A stretch of DNA of 64,000 nt from NCBI RefSeq assembly GCF_028401415.2, contig NZ_CP171821.2:1488001-1552000 (forward strand), given 5' to 3'. A program made the translations under genes and the position numbers. Source of the DNA: Glaciecola sp028401415 (lineage in GTDB: Bacteria > Pseudomonadota > Gammaproteobacteria > Enterobacterales > Alteromonadaceae). The notes below the pieces were generated by a model. It was not told the origin of the DNA, did no database searches, and was given only the letters and a program-made list of their open reading frames with translations. This document shows positions 29,560 through 38,356 of the stretch, piece after piece. The stretch's first letter is position 1; each line of letters opens with the position of its first letter.

Positions 29560-30324
29560 ATGAAAAGATCGCTTATGATCTGTCTTCTTTCTCTGCTTGC
29601 TTCAAGCGTATCTGCTTCAGTCGTAAAAGTAAGCACTTCCGGCACAGTAAACCCCCTTGACCTTCGAATTGATGACTCTGTTGAATTTTGCTGTAGCGAT
29701 GAACTAAGAAACTTTAGTTGGTCGTTTGAGTCTACCTTTGATTTAGACGACTATTACACGCCGTCTTGGGCGTCTGGTGACCCAAGCTTTATAAACATTG
29801 CACATGAGTCGAGCACGTTTGTAGATGGCGTTAAGGCGCCCACGTTTTTCAATAAAGCTGACTCCACCAGCGCTTTTCGCCATGGACTGCAAACTTACGA
29901 CGGAAGCCTGGTGGGAAGTCCAACAATTACCAGCGTATTTTCATTCTCAATGGGTAATTCTTTTGATGAAGACTCACGTTTTATGGTAACTGAGTCACTA
30001 TACGTAAGAAATATGAGCATTGATGGATTTTATAGCAATTTGTACGATAATTTGGACGATGCACTCAGTCCAGATCGCTTTTTTGATGCCCTTTTGAATG
30101 ATTTAATAAGCGCAAGAACCACTTTCAGCTTTGTATTGGGTGATGCAACGAATCCGGAAGACAATTCATTGCTTACAGGAGGGGCGTTGACAAGCATTTT
30201 CGATTTCAATATTTCTCTACTAGAAGACCCCGCCACCTCAGATGTGAGTGCACCCAATACCATACCTTTGGTGATATCTTCTATTTTCGTTTGTATGCTC
30301 TTTCGGACTAAATCTAGCAAATAG
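29560..30324 (+). CDS. exported protein with PEP-CTERM-like tail
   Basis: A 254-residue secreted protein. A signal peptide (LMICLLSLLASSVSA) precedes a Ser/Asp/Phe-rich, beta-type body with a CCS pair (EFCCSDELRNFSWSF) and repeated DD pairs. It ends with a short hydrophobic helix (TIPLVISSIFVCMLF) and basic tail RTKSSK. This is the PEP-CTERM layout with a degenerate Pro motif (SAPNTIP). It resembles the protein at 20270-20938 in layout but not in body sequence. AAAGGAATAACC precedes the ATG. It would be an exosortase substrate associated with the cell surface or exopolysaccharide; no specific role can be assigned. Confidence 0.68.
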   Translation: MKRSLMICLLSLLASSVSASVVKVSTSGTVNPLDLRIDDSVEFCCSDELRNFSWSFESTFDLDDYYTPSWASGDPSFINIAHESSTFVDGVKAPTFFNKADSTSAFRHGLQTYDGSLVGSPTITSVFSFSMGNSFDEDSRFMVTESLYVRNMSIDGFYSNLYDNLDDALSPDRFFDALLNDLISARTTFSFVLGDATNPEDNSLLTGGALTSIFDFNISLLEDPATSDVSAPNTIPLVISSIFVCMLFRTKSSK

Positions 30325-30356
30325 TATTTACAAGGCCTGAACAGAAGTCCAACAAT

Positions 30357-30377
30357 GGCTATGCAATTAGCATAGCC
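30357..30377. terminator. hairpin between convergent genes, possible terminator
   Basis: GGCTATGC and GCATAGCC form a perfect eight-pair stem with an AATTA loop between the PEP-CTERM-like gene and the end of the nar operon. A U tract is poor on both sides, so termination would be inefficient or factor-assisted. Confidence 0.4.
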
Positions 30378-30391
30378 GCCGGTTTGCACAT

Positions 30392-31186
30392 TCACTGCAT
30401 CAGCATAGACGCATCAATATCAAACTCAAAGCCTTTGATATCCGCTTCGCTAACGAGGCGATGCAGATACTGAGAAATCGCCTTTCGATGGACTTTATCA
30501 TTTAAATACTTTTGAATTTTGTCCTCAACTAAGTCGTAGGTGAGCGCTTTGCCCTCTATTTTTCTGACCACATCAACAATGTGGTAGCCAAAACGAGACT
30601 CCACCGGCACTTCCATCAAACCTAAATCGGCAGCAAATACTTGACGTTCAAACTCGCTTACTGTTTGACCAGAAGACAGCTGCCCTAAGCTACCGCCCTG
30701 CTCTTTTGACGGACATACTGAATATTGTTTTGCTGCTTGGCTAAAACCAATTTCTTTCGATTTGATCTGCGAAATTAGCTGCTCTGCAATCGTTAGCATC
30801 TCGGCTCTATGCTCTAAGTCTTTTGGGTCGGCCGCAAGCAGAATATGCCTCGTTTCCACCAAAGGAGATGATCGAAACTGCTCTGGATTAGCCTCAAAAT
30901 AGCGAACGCACTCGTCATCAGTGGCAGTGGGCACATACACCTCCTGTGCAAACAGTGCGTCAATAAGCTCAGGCTCTTTTTCAAGGCGTTCACGGTCAAC
31001 ACTATCGGTTAAACCTTTTTCTTTAGCTTTTTGTGCAATAAGCTCTGCAATAATCAAAGACTGTGCAGCCTCAACAATGGCTTGTCGTCTTGACTCAGCA
31101 GGGTGATATTGTACTTCGGTATCAATAGCAGCCGCGGGTATAGTTGTGCCGTTGACCATGATGTCAGGCGTATTAGTTAATGACAT
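30392..31186 (-). CDS. PpiC-type peptidyl-prolyl cis-trans isomerase of the nar operon
   Basis: A 264-residue soluble protein without signal peptide. The N-terminal half is helical (SurA/NifM-like) and the parvulin domain spans about residues 115 to 210: VETRHILLAAD, FSQAAKQYSVCPSKEQGGSLG and ESRFGYHIVDVVRK. Cytoplasmic NifM-like isomerases of this kind follow narGHJI in several gammaproteobacteria and probably help fold or mature the reductase. GGAATTATC precedes the ATG. It is separated from narI by 123 bases with a small hairpin. Function is inferred from family and position. Confidence 0.85.
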   Translation of the reverse strand: MSLTNTPDIMVNGTTIPAAAIDTEVQYHPAESRRQAIVEAAQSLIIAELIAQKAKEKGLTDSVDRERLEKEPELIDALFAQEVYVPTATDDECVRYFEANPEQFRSSPLVETRHILLAADPKDLEHRAEMLTIAEQLISQIKSKEIGFSQAAKQYSVCPSKEQGGSLGQLSSGQTVSEFERQVFAADLGLMEVPVESRFGYHIVDVVRKIEGKALTYDLVEDKIQKYLNDKVHRKAISQYLHRLVSEADIKGFEFDIDASMLMQ

Positions 31187-31261
31187 GATAATTCCTTCGC
31201 TTCTCTTAATTGAAGTAGGTCAATATTGGCTCACGCATCGTTCTCATCCGATGAAAAGTTT

Positions 31262-31277
31262 GGAGCATCCCTGCTCC
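31262..31277. other. small hairpin in the narI-ppiC gap
   Basis: GGAGCA, loop TCCC, TGCTCC forms a six-pair stem inside the 123-base gap between narI and the isomerase gene. Without a U tract it is more likely an mRNA-processing or expression-tuning element than a terminator. Confidence 0.35.
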
Positions 31278-31309
31278 CACATGAGCGACCATATAATTGT
31301 TATGACAGC

Positions 31310-31993
31310 CTAGGCGCGTTTGCGAACAATTTGGTAGCTTCTGCGCACATACTGCACCGGCACGCTCCAGATATGGACAAGGCGGCTGAACGGAAACAAT
31401 ACAAATAGCGTAATGCCCAGGGTAACGTGCATTTTATAAATCCAGTGCACATCAGAGATATATTCAACAGCCTGTTCCGGGCGGAATGTGAGTAAGTAGC
31501 GTGACCAGCTCATTAGGTTGTACATCACTGCGCCATCCATGTGTCCCGTAGAGACAAATATTGTTAGCATACCAACAATAAGTTGAAGGTAAATGAGCAC
31601 TAAGATCCCCGTGTCCATTAAGCTGCTATTGGCTTTGATGCGTGGGTCAAACAGTCTTCGTTTGACTAACATAGTCATACCAATGAAACAAATCACACCA
31701 AAAAATCCGCCTACGCCCATCGCGATGATTTGTTTAACGGGCATGGTGATGCCCAGTGCGTGCCAAATTTCCCATGGCAGTACGAGTCCAGCAAAGTGAC
31801 CACCAAGAATGGCGATAATGCCAACGTGGAAAAAGATGTTGGCAATTCTAAAGTTCTTAGAGCTTAGCATTTGACTAGAACCGGTTTTCCAACTGTATTG
31901 TTCTCGATCGTATCGCAGCAAACTGCCTAAAAAGAATATGCCACTAGCCACATAGGGATATATGCCAAAAAATAATGTATCGATGAAATCCAT
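31310..31993 (-). CDS. narI: respiratory nitrate reductase gamma subunit NarI
   Basis: A 227-residue di-haem membrane cytochrome b with five helices, the expected length. It should oxidise quinol and pass electrons to NarH while releasing protons to the periplasm. The start FIDTLFFGIYPYVASGIFF is typical, and four conserved histidines lie in NIFFHVGIIAILGGH (second helix) and in YKMHVTLGI and FSRLVHIWS (last helix). It starts two bases after the narJ stop. No defect seen. Confidence 0.96.
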   Translation of the reverse strand: MDFIDTLFFGIYPYVASGIFFLGSLLRYDREQYSWKTGSSQMLSSKNFRIANIFFHVGIIAILGGHFAGLVLPWEIWHALGITMPVKQIIAMGVGGFFGVICFIGMTMLVKRRLFDPRIKANSSLMDTGILVLIYLQLIVGMLTIFVSTGHMDGAVMYNLMSWSRYLLTFRPEQAVEYISDVHWIYKMHVTLGITLFVLFPFSRLVHIWSVPVQYVRRSYQIVRKRA

Positions 31994-31995
31994 GA

Positions 31996-32733
31996 CTAGC
32001 TCCTTACGCTTTGTTCATTTAGCTTGTTTGCCGCGTCAATAAATTGAATCGGCACATCTTGGTCGCGACGCTGAGACTCAGATGGTTTAGACGTATTGCT
32101 CGGGCATCCGCCGTTTATTGCATCGCCGCCAAAGGTAACGGCTTCTTCTTCCCAGACTTTGTCTAGCGCTTTTTTGGTGTCGTCACGCTTTTCGTCTTTG
32201 ACTTGTTCGCGTAGGGCGTCTAAATCAATATCGGCCTCACTTAAGTTCACCAAGGTTTGAAATATTGCACTGTAATTACAATCTCGTTTTTCTAGACGAA
32301 CGGTGAGCAGTGCCAGTACATGCGCAATGTCCTGCAGCCAACCCTTAGCGTTTTCATTCCCCTGCGTGCTAACAAACTCTAAAAAGAGAGGAATGTAGTC
32401 AGGCAGCTCGCGCACACCTATGTCCAGCCCGGCGGCTTTATACTGCTTCATTAAATCCACCATGGCTTGACCGCGGTAGCGCGACTCGCCATGAATGTGT
32501 TCGTAAATCAGCAAGGATAAAAAACGGCCTCGCTCAAACAAACCATCGTATTCTGACTGCCAGTCGAGCAAGCTATTGGCGAAGCGCTCAGACACAAAAC
32601 TCACAAGTGCGTTTTTGTCTTGCTCGCTTAAATCATCGCTGGCATGAATGTAATCAAGTACATCCTGTCCGTGCTCATAAAGCGCTTCACTGGGATAGTC
32701 GATAAGTCTTGAAAGTAGGCTTAAAATTTTCAT
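31996..32733 (-). CDS. narJ: nitrate reductase assembly chaperone NarJ
   Basis: A 245-residue cytoplasmic chaperone of the TorD/NarJ superfamily that binds apo-NarG and allows insertion of the molybdenum cofactor before membrane docking. The sequence starts MKILSLLSRLIDYPSEAL and contains the conserved PDYIPLFLEFVS segment (about residues 108 to 119). The C-terminus carries a GGCPSN stretch. Its ATG overlaps the narH stop (TAATG), indicating translational coupling. Length matches the E. coli protein. Confidence 0.94.
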   Translation of the reverse strand: MKILSLLSRLIDYPSEALYEHGQDVLDYIHASDDLSEQDKNALVSFVSERFANSLLDWQSEYDGLFERGRFLSLLIYEHIHGESRYRGQAMVDLMKQYKAAGLDIGVRELPDYIPLFLEFVSTQGNENAKGWLQDIAHVLALLTVRLEKRDCNYSAIFQTLVNLSEADIDLDALREQVKDEKRDDTKKALDKVWEEEAVTFGGDAINGGCPSNTSKPSESQRRDQDVPIQFIDAANKLNEQSVRS

Positions 32734-34265
32734 TAGTCTTGTACCTCCACTGGAATGACCTGACGAACAGTTTGCTTCTTACCACCAAATAAGTCATTGC
32801 CGCTGTCGCCACCGCTACAGCCATTACCAAAGCTAAAACCACAGCCTGATTTCATATCGTAGGCATCTTCAGCATAGGCTTTATGGCTGGTAGGAATAAC
32901 AAAACGGTCTTCGTAGTTGGCTAGCGCCATGTATCGATACATCTCTTCCACTTGAGCCACGCTTAAACCGGCTTGCTCAAGCGCTGCTAAGTTTTCTTCG
33001 CCATCTACCTGCTGAGAACGCTTGAATATGCGCATTGCCATCATGCGCTCAAGGGCAGTTTCAACCGGCGCTTCATCGCCTGCGGTGAGCATATTAGCTA
33101 AGTATTTCATAGGAATTCTCAAAGACTTCAAATCAGGGAATACCCCCTTCATTGGAACCTTGTTCGCTTCAACCGCAGTTTGGATTGGGCTTAATGGCGG
33201 CACGTACCACACCATAGGAAGTGTTCTGTACTCCGGATGCAGCGGCAGCGCCACTTTCCAATCCATTGCCATCTTGTAAACTGGCGATTCTTGCGCGGAT
33301 TTAAGCCATGCATCTGGAATACCTTCTTTGCGAGCTGCTTCTTGTACCGCTTCGTCAAAGGGGTCTAAAAAGATATCACACTGGGCTTGATACAAGTCTT
33401 TGTCGTTAGCAACCGATGCAGCCTCTTGCACTCTATCTGCGTCATAAAGCATGACACCTAAGTAGCGAATTCTACCTACGCAGGTTTCAGAACATATAGT
33501 AGGTTGACCGGCTTCAATTCTGGGGTAGCAGAAAATACATTTTTCAGATTTACCCGTCTTCCAGTTGTAATAGATTTTTTTGTAGGGGCAGCCACTAACA
33601 CACATTCTCCAGCCGCGACACTTGTCTTGGTCAATCAAGACAATGCCGTCTTCTTCACGTTTGTAGATTGCGCCAGATGGGCAAGATGCCACACACGCTG
33701 GATTAATGCAGTGCTCGCACAAACGCGGCAAATACATCATAAAGGTTTTTTCAAATTCGCCGTACATGTCGGCTTGAATCTGGTTAAAGTTCGTATCGGC
33801 GCGGCGTTTTGAAAACTCTGTTCCGAGAATTTCTTCCCAGTTGGGTCCCCATTCAATTTTTTCCATACGCTGACCGCTTATCAGCGAGCGTGGGCGTGCA
33901 ACGGGCTGATGCTTACTTTCACCTGCCTTGTGCAAGTGCTGATAATCAAAATCATAAGGTTCGTAGTAATCATCAATCCCGGGTAAATCTGGGTTAGCAA
34001 AAATATTGGCTAATATGCGCAGTTTGCCGCCCTGTTTAGGCGTGAGTTTGCCGTTGTCATGACGCTTCCAGCCACCATTCCACTTTTCTTGGTTTTCCCA
34101 TTCTTTTGGGTAGCCAATGCCGGGCTTAGTCTCAACGTTGTTAAACCAAGCGTATTCAACGCCTTCACGTGAGGTCCACACGTTTTTACACGTCACTGAA
34201 CAAGTGTGACAACCAATGCATTTGTCTAGGTTTAGCACCATGCCTATTTGCGCTCTGACTTTCAT
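32733..34265 (-). CDS. narH: respiratory nitrate reductase beta subunit NarH
   Basis: A 510-residue iron-sulphur subunit carrying four clusters between NarI and NarG. The Cys groups are all present: CIGCHTCSVTC near residue 16, CEHCINPACVASCPSG, CRGWRMCVSGCPY (with the Trp typical of the 3Fe-4S site) and CIFCYPRIEAGQPTICSETC. A Gly/Cys-rich stretch near the C-terminus (SGCGFSFGNGCSGGDSG) is a longer form of what E. coli has. Two bases separate it from the narG stop and it overlaps narJ. Confidence 0.96.
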   Translation of the reverse strand: MKVRAQIGMVLNLDKCIGCHTCSVTCKNVWTSREGVEYAWFNNVETKPGIGYPKEWENQEKWNGGWKRHDNGKLTPKQGGKLRILANIFANPDLPGIDDYYEPYDFDYQHLHKAGESKHQPVARPRSLISGQRMEKIEWGPNWEEILGTEFSKRRADTNFNQIQADMYGEFEKTFMMYLPRLCEHCINPACVASCPSGAIYKREEDGIVLIDQDKCRGWRMCVSGCPYKKIYYNWKTGKSEKCIFCYPRIEAGQPTICSETCVGRIRYLGVMLYDADRVQEAASVANDKDLYQAQCDIFLDPFDEAVQEAARKEGIPDAWLKSAQESPVYKMAMDWKVALPLHPEYRTLPMVWYVPPLSPIQTAVEANKVPMKGVFPDLKSLRIPMKYLANMLTAGDEAPVETALERMMAMRIFKRSQQVDGEENLAALEQAGLSVAQVEEMYRYMALANYEDRFVIPTSHKAYAEDAYDMKSGCGFSFGNGCSGGDSGNDLFGGKKQTVRQVIPVEVQD

Positions 34266-34267
34266 GA

Positions 34268-37200
34268 TTAGTCCTCCGCCTTGCTGTTTGTTGCGCCAGA
34301 GTTAGGCAATTCGCTGCAAAACTCTTCGTTAGTTTGGTCAACACTGTCGTCGTCTAACCAATCAACTTTTGCCATTTTGCGTACAATGACAAATTCGTCT
34401 CGGTTACAGCCCACTGTGCCATAGTAGTTAAAGCCATATGATTGCTGGGCATAGCCGCCAATCATGTGTGTAGGTTTCATTACCGCTCGAGTAACTGAGT
34501 TGTGAATACCGCCACGCGTTTTAGTCATTTCAGAGCCAGGCACGTTAACGATGCGCTCTTGGGCGTGATACATCATGCTTACCCCTTCAGGCACTCGCTG
34601 CGATACCACGGCTCGCGCTGCAATTGCCCCGTTGATGTTAAAAACTTCAATCCAATCATTATCAACAATGCCTGCACGCTCGGCATCTACCTCAGACATC
34701 CATACAATCGGGCCACCACGAGAAAGCGTCAACATGAGCAAGTTGTCAGAATAGGTGCTGTGTATGCCCCATTTTTGGTGTGGCGTTAAAAAGTTAAGCG
34801 CAATTTCGGTGTTCCCATTGGGGTCACTGTTCATAATGGGCTTAACGGTTTTAAGGTTAATAGGAGGCTTGTACAAACACATGGTTTCACCGAAGTCGCG
34901 CATCCATTCGTGGTCTTGATAGAACTGCTGACGCCCTGTCACCGTTCTCCAAGGGATATACTCATGCACGTTGGTATAGCCTGCGTTGTAAGATACATGC
35001 TCATCTTCCAAACCCGACCATGTAGGCGAGCTAATAATTTTACGCGGCTGCGCTTGCACATCTCTGAAGCGGATTTTTTCTTCTTGCTTCGGTAAGGCCA
35101 AATGAGTGTGATCAAGACCGGTAAATTCGCCCAGTGCTTGCCATGCTTTCACCGCTACCTGACCGTTAGTTTCAGGGGCAAGTGATAAAATCATTTCAGC
35201 TGCATCAATTGCGGTTTCAAGCTTAGGACGCCCTTTACTAACGCCCTCTTCTAAGTGAGTTCTATTCAATTCACCTAAAAACTCAACTTCTTTTTCAGTA
35301 TTCCAATTGATGCCTTTACCGCCGTTACCTAACTTCTCAAGCAACGGCCCAATGGACGAAAAGCGTTTGTAGGTATTCGGATAATCGCGCTCTACCACCA
35401 CCATGTTTGGAGCGGTTTTGCCCGGAACGAGATCGCACTCTCCTTTCCACCATGCTTTTACACCAAACGGTTGCGCAATTTCTGCAGGCGTGTCGTGTAA
35501 TATTGGCAAGGTAACAAGGTCTTTTTCAACACCCAAATGGCCTTCAGTGAGTTCTGAAAACTTCTTAGCGATACCTTTGAAAATTTCCCAGTCAGAACGT
35601 GATTCCCACACCGGATCAACTGCAGCACTCAAAGGGTGAATAAAGGGATGCATGTCTGAGGTATTTAAGTCGTCTTTTTCGTACCAAGTTGCAGTAGGAA
35701 GGACGATGTCTGAATATAAGCAGGTAGTTGACATTCTAAAGTCCAGAGTGACTAATAAATCCACTTTGCCTTCGGCTGCATTATCTTCCCATTTAACGTC
35801 TTCGGGCATTTTACCGCCCTCCTCACCTAAGTCTTTACCCATCAAGCCATGCTTTGTACCAAGCAGGTGACGAAGCATATATTCATGCCCTTTACCCGAT
35901 GAACCTAATAAGTTGGAACGCCAAATAAACATGTTGCGTGGAAAGTTTTGTGGATTTTCAGGCTCCATACAGGCAAAGTTTAAATCACCCGACTTAAGCT
36001 GCTCTACCGCATAGTCTTGCGGTGATTTACCTGCGGCCTCTGCGTCTTTGCATAGCTGCAGAGGATTCATACCCAACTGCGGCGCCGACGGTAACCACCC
36101 CATGCGCTCGGCACGGGTGTTGAAGTCAATGATAGATCCCGACCATTTACTTTTGTCTGCCAAAGGCGAGACTACTTCAGTCATCTCTAGTTTTTCATAG
36201 CGCCACTGACTTGAGTGGTTGTAGAAGAAAGACGTTCCGTTCATATGACGCGGTGGACGCTGCCAATCTAATCCGAATGCCAAGGGCTGCCAGCCGGTTT
36301 GTGGGCGCAGTTTTTCTTGACCTACATAGTGCGCCCAACCGCCGCCACTTTGACCTACACAGCCACACATCATCAGCATGTTGATTAGGCCACGGTAGTT
36401 CATGTCCATGTGATACCAGTGATTCATACCAGCACCGACAATCACCATGCTGCGACCGCGAGTTTTATCTGCGTTTTCAGCGAATTCACGTGCAATTTTA
36501 ATCACGTCTGCTCGCGCTACACCGGTGATTTGTTCCTGCCAAGCTGGCGTGTAAGGAATGTCATCATCGTATGAGCTCGCTACGTTAGGGTCGTCGTAGC
36601 CGTTGTCTACGCCATAGTTGGCAAGAGTTAAATCAAACACGGTTGCAACATAAGCTTCGCTGCCATCCGCTAGAGTGAGTTTTTTCGCCGGTATTTTGCG
36701 TGCAATTATGTCGTCGTGCTCGGTGTTTTGGAAATAACCAAATTCATGCTCAGCCCCCCCAAAGTATGGGAAGCCTACACTTACCAGCTCATCGTGCGAG
36801 CCTTTTAAGCTCACACGTAAATCAAGCTCATCGCCAGATTTACCGTCGGTTTGGGTAATATTCCATTTGCCTTTTTCGCCCCAGCGATAGCCCACTGAAC
36901 CCGTTGGAGAAACGAGCTCGCCGTCGCTATCGTTTATAGAAATCGTTTTCCACTCAGGGTTATTGTCTTGGCCTAAGTTGCTGTCTAAATCGGAGGCGCG
37001 TAAAAAACGACCTTGATGCAGGCTGCCGTCTTCTGCTTTTTCAAGCATGACCAACACTGGGAAGTCAGTGTAGCGTTTTACATAATCTGCAAAATACGCG
37101 GAGGGTTTTTCAACATGAAATTCTTTTAAGATGACATGGCCAAATGCCATGGCCAAGGCTGCGTCGGTGCCTTGTTTAGGCGCTAACCATTGGTCAGTAA

Positions 37201-38071
37201 GCTTGGCAACTTCAGAATAGTCTGGCGTGATGCCGATGACTTTTGTGCCTTTATAACGCACTTCTGTTAAAAAGTGCGCGTCTGGCGTCCGGGTTTGCGG
37301 AACGTTTGAGCCCCAACAAATAATGTAGTTTGAGTTGTACCAGTCGGCCGATTCGGGCACATCGGTTTGCTCCCCCCAAATTTGCGGTGAAGCTGGCGGT
37401 AAATCACAATACCAATCGTAAAAGCTTAAACAGTTGCCACCTATAAGCGATAAGTAACGGGCACCTGCAGCATAAGACACCATTGACATTGCTGGAATGG
37501 GTGAAAAGCCTGTGATGCGGTCAGGCCCGTACTTTTTAGCGGTGTAAACATTTGAGGCGGCAATAATCTCATTCGCCTCAGTCCAATTTGCGCGCACAAA
37601 GCCACCAAGTCCACGCTGCTGCTTGTATTCCTTCGCTTTTGCTGGGTCTTCAACAATAGATGCCCAGGCATCTACTGGGTCTTTATGTTGGAGCTTGGCT
37701 GCACGCCAAAGCTTGACCAGACGCTTGCGAATTTTAGGGTGCTTTAGACGGTTCGCGCTATAAATGTACCAAGAATAGCTCGCGCCACGTGGGCATCCTC
37801 TTGGCTCATGATTAGGTAAATCTGGGCGCGTGCGCGGATAATCCGTTTGTTGGGTTTCCCATGTCACTAAACCGTCTTTAACGTATATCTTCCAGCTACA
37901 AGAGCCTGTGCAGTTTACCCCATGGGTTGAGCGCACAATTTTGTCGTGTTGCCAGCGACGGCGATAGCCATCTTCCCAATCTCTGTTTTCTTCGGTGGTA
38001 ACCCCATGGTCATCGGAAAACGATTCTTCTTTGCGTTTAAAAAACTGCAATCTGTCTAAAAAGTGACTCAC
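34268..38071 (-). CDS. narG: respiratory nitrate reductase alpha (catalytic) subunit NarG
   Basis: A 1267-residue molybdo-bis-MGD subunit that reduces nitrate to nitrite at the cytoplasmic side. The start chosen is the GTG at 38071: AAGGAGTC precedes it and VSHFLDRLQFFKRK aligns with the E. coli NarG start; an upstream TTG at 38134 would add 21 unlikely residues. H50, C54, C58 and C93 form the His-coordinated FS0 cluster (HGVNCTGSC, PRGC). The molybdenum-ligand Asp is in LSFYDWYCDLPPASP (about D223). The twin-Arg-like vestige RRRWQ is kept. It is first in narGHJI-ppiC, divergent from narX. Confidence 0.97.
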   Translation of the reverse strand: MSHFLDRLQFFKRKEESFSDDHGVTTEENRDWEDGYRRRWQHDKIVRSTHGVNCTGSCSWKIYVKDGLVTWETQQTDYPRTRPDLPNHEPRGCPRGASYSWYIYSANRLKHPKIRKRLVKLWRAAKLQHKDPVDAWASIVEDPAKAKEYKQQRGLGGFVRANWTEANEIIAASNVYTAKKYGPDRITGFSPIPAMSMVSYAAGARYLSLIGGNCLSFYDWYCDLPPASPQIWGEQTDVPESADWYNSNYIICWGSNVPQTRTPDAHFLTEVRYKGTKVIGITPDYSEVAKLTDQWLAPKQGTDAALAMAFGHVILKEFHVEKPSAYFADYVKRYTDFPVLVMLEKAEDGSLHQGRFLRASDLDSNLGQDNNPEWKTISINDSDGELVSPTGSVGYRWGEKGKWNITQTDGKSGDELDLRVSLKGSHDELVSVGFPYFGGAEHEFGYFQNTEHDDIIARKIPAKKLTLADGSEAYVATVFDLTLANYGVDNGYDDPNVASSYDDDIPYTPAWQEQITGVARADVIKIAREFAENADKTRGRSMVIVGAGMNHWYHMDMNYRGLINMLMMCGCVGQSGGGWAHYVGQEKLRPQTGWQPLAFGLDWQRPPRHMNGTSFFYNHSSQWRYEKLEMTEVVSPLADKSKWSGSIIDFNTRAERMGWLPSAPQLGMNPLQLCKDAEAAGKSPQDYAVEQLKSGDLNFACMEPENPQNFPRNMFIWRSNLLGSSGKGHEYMLRHLLGTKHGLMGKDLGEEGGKMPEDVKWEDNAAEGKVDLLVTLDFRMSTTCLYSDIVLPTATWYEKDDLNTSDMHPFIHPLSAAVDPVWESRSDWEIFKGIAKKFSELTEGHLGVEKDLVTLPILHDTPAEIAQPFGVKAWWKGECDLVPGKTAPNMVVVERDYPNTYKRFSSIGPLLEKLGNGGKGINWNTEKEVEFLGELNRTHLEEGVSKGRPKLETAIDAAEMILSLAPETNGQVAVKAWQALGEFTGLDHTHLALPKQEEKIRFRDVQAQPRKIISSPTWSGLEDEHVSYNAGYTNVHEYIPWRTVTGRQQFYQDHEWMRDFGETMCLYKPPINLKTVKPIMNSDPNGNTEIALNFLTPHQKWGIHSTYSDNLLMLTLSRGGPIVWMSEVDAERAGIVDNDWIEVFNINGAIAARAVVSQRVPEGVSMMYHAQERIVNVPGSEMTKTRGGIHNSVTRAVMKPTHMIGGYAQQSYGFNYYGTVGCNRDEFVIVRKMAKVDWLDDDSVDQTNEEFCSELPNSGATNSKAED

Positions 38072-38160
38072 GCCAGACTCCTTAAGTAAAGTGAACGCAA
38101 CAATTTTTGAAAATGAAAATGGCCGCGAATTCAAGCTATGTCTGGATTAAATGCTAGAAA

Positions 38161-38180
38161 CTGAAGGGATACAATAGGGC
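38161..38180. repeat. upstream motif shared by narG and moaA
   Basis: The 12-mer CTGAAGGGATAC is followed by AATAGGG, 90 bases upstream of the narG start. The same 12-mer, followed by TCAATAGGG, occurs at 50022-50033 upstream of moaA in the same orientation relative to the gene. It may be a shared regulator or promoter element. Confidence 0.45.
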
Positions 38181-38204
38181 AAAAAGTCGACAAAAAAGTG
38201 CGTA

Positions 38205-38220
38205 TACCTCCAAATAGGTA
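38205..38220. promoter_or_regulatory. NarL 7-2-7 site between narG and narX
   Basis: TACCTCCAAATAGGTA is an inverted heptamer pair with one mismatch to TACYYMT-N2-AKRRGTA. It lies about 134 bases from the narG start and 137 from the narX start, so it could serve both. A further single heptamer (GTAGGTA) lies at 38311-38317 near narX. Confidence 0.7.
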
Positions 38221-38280
38221 TGCGGATATTTAAGGCTTTTCCTTTGTTTTAAAGGTGTATAGACTAGGTGTTAGCTTTTT

Positions 38281-38297
38281 TGTTGCCCGAGGCAACA
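38281..38297. promoter_or_regulatory. perfect palindrome in the narG-narX divergent region
   Basis: TGTTGCCCGAGGCAACA is an exact 7-3-7 inverted repeat, 60 bases before the narX start. It does not fit FNR (wrong length and core) or NarL. T residues precede it, so it is not a terminator for either strand. An operator for an unidentified regulator is likely. Confidence 0.5.
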
Positions 38298-38356
38298 GCA
38301 ATTAGTCTTTGTAGGTATCACCTTTAAGTCAAAGATATAACGTGCAGGTGCTTGCC

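Noticed and set aside
38281..38297. Reading the TGTTGCC palindrome as an FNR box or terminator
   Set aside because: Spacing is three rather than four bases with the wrong core, and no T tract follows on either strand.
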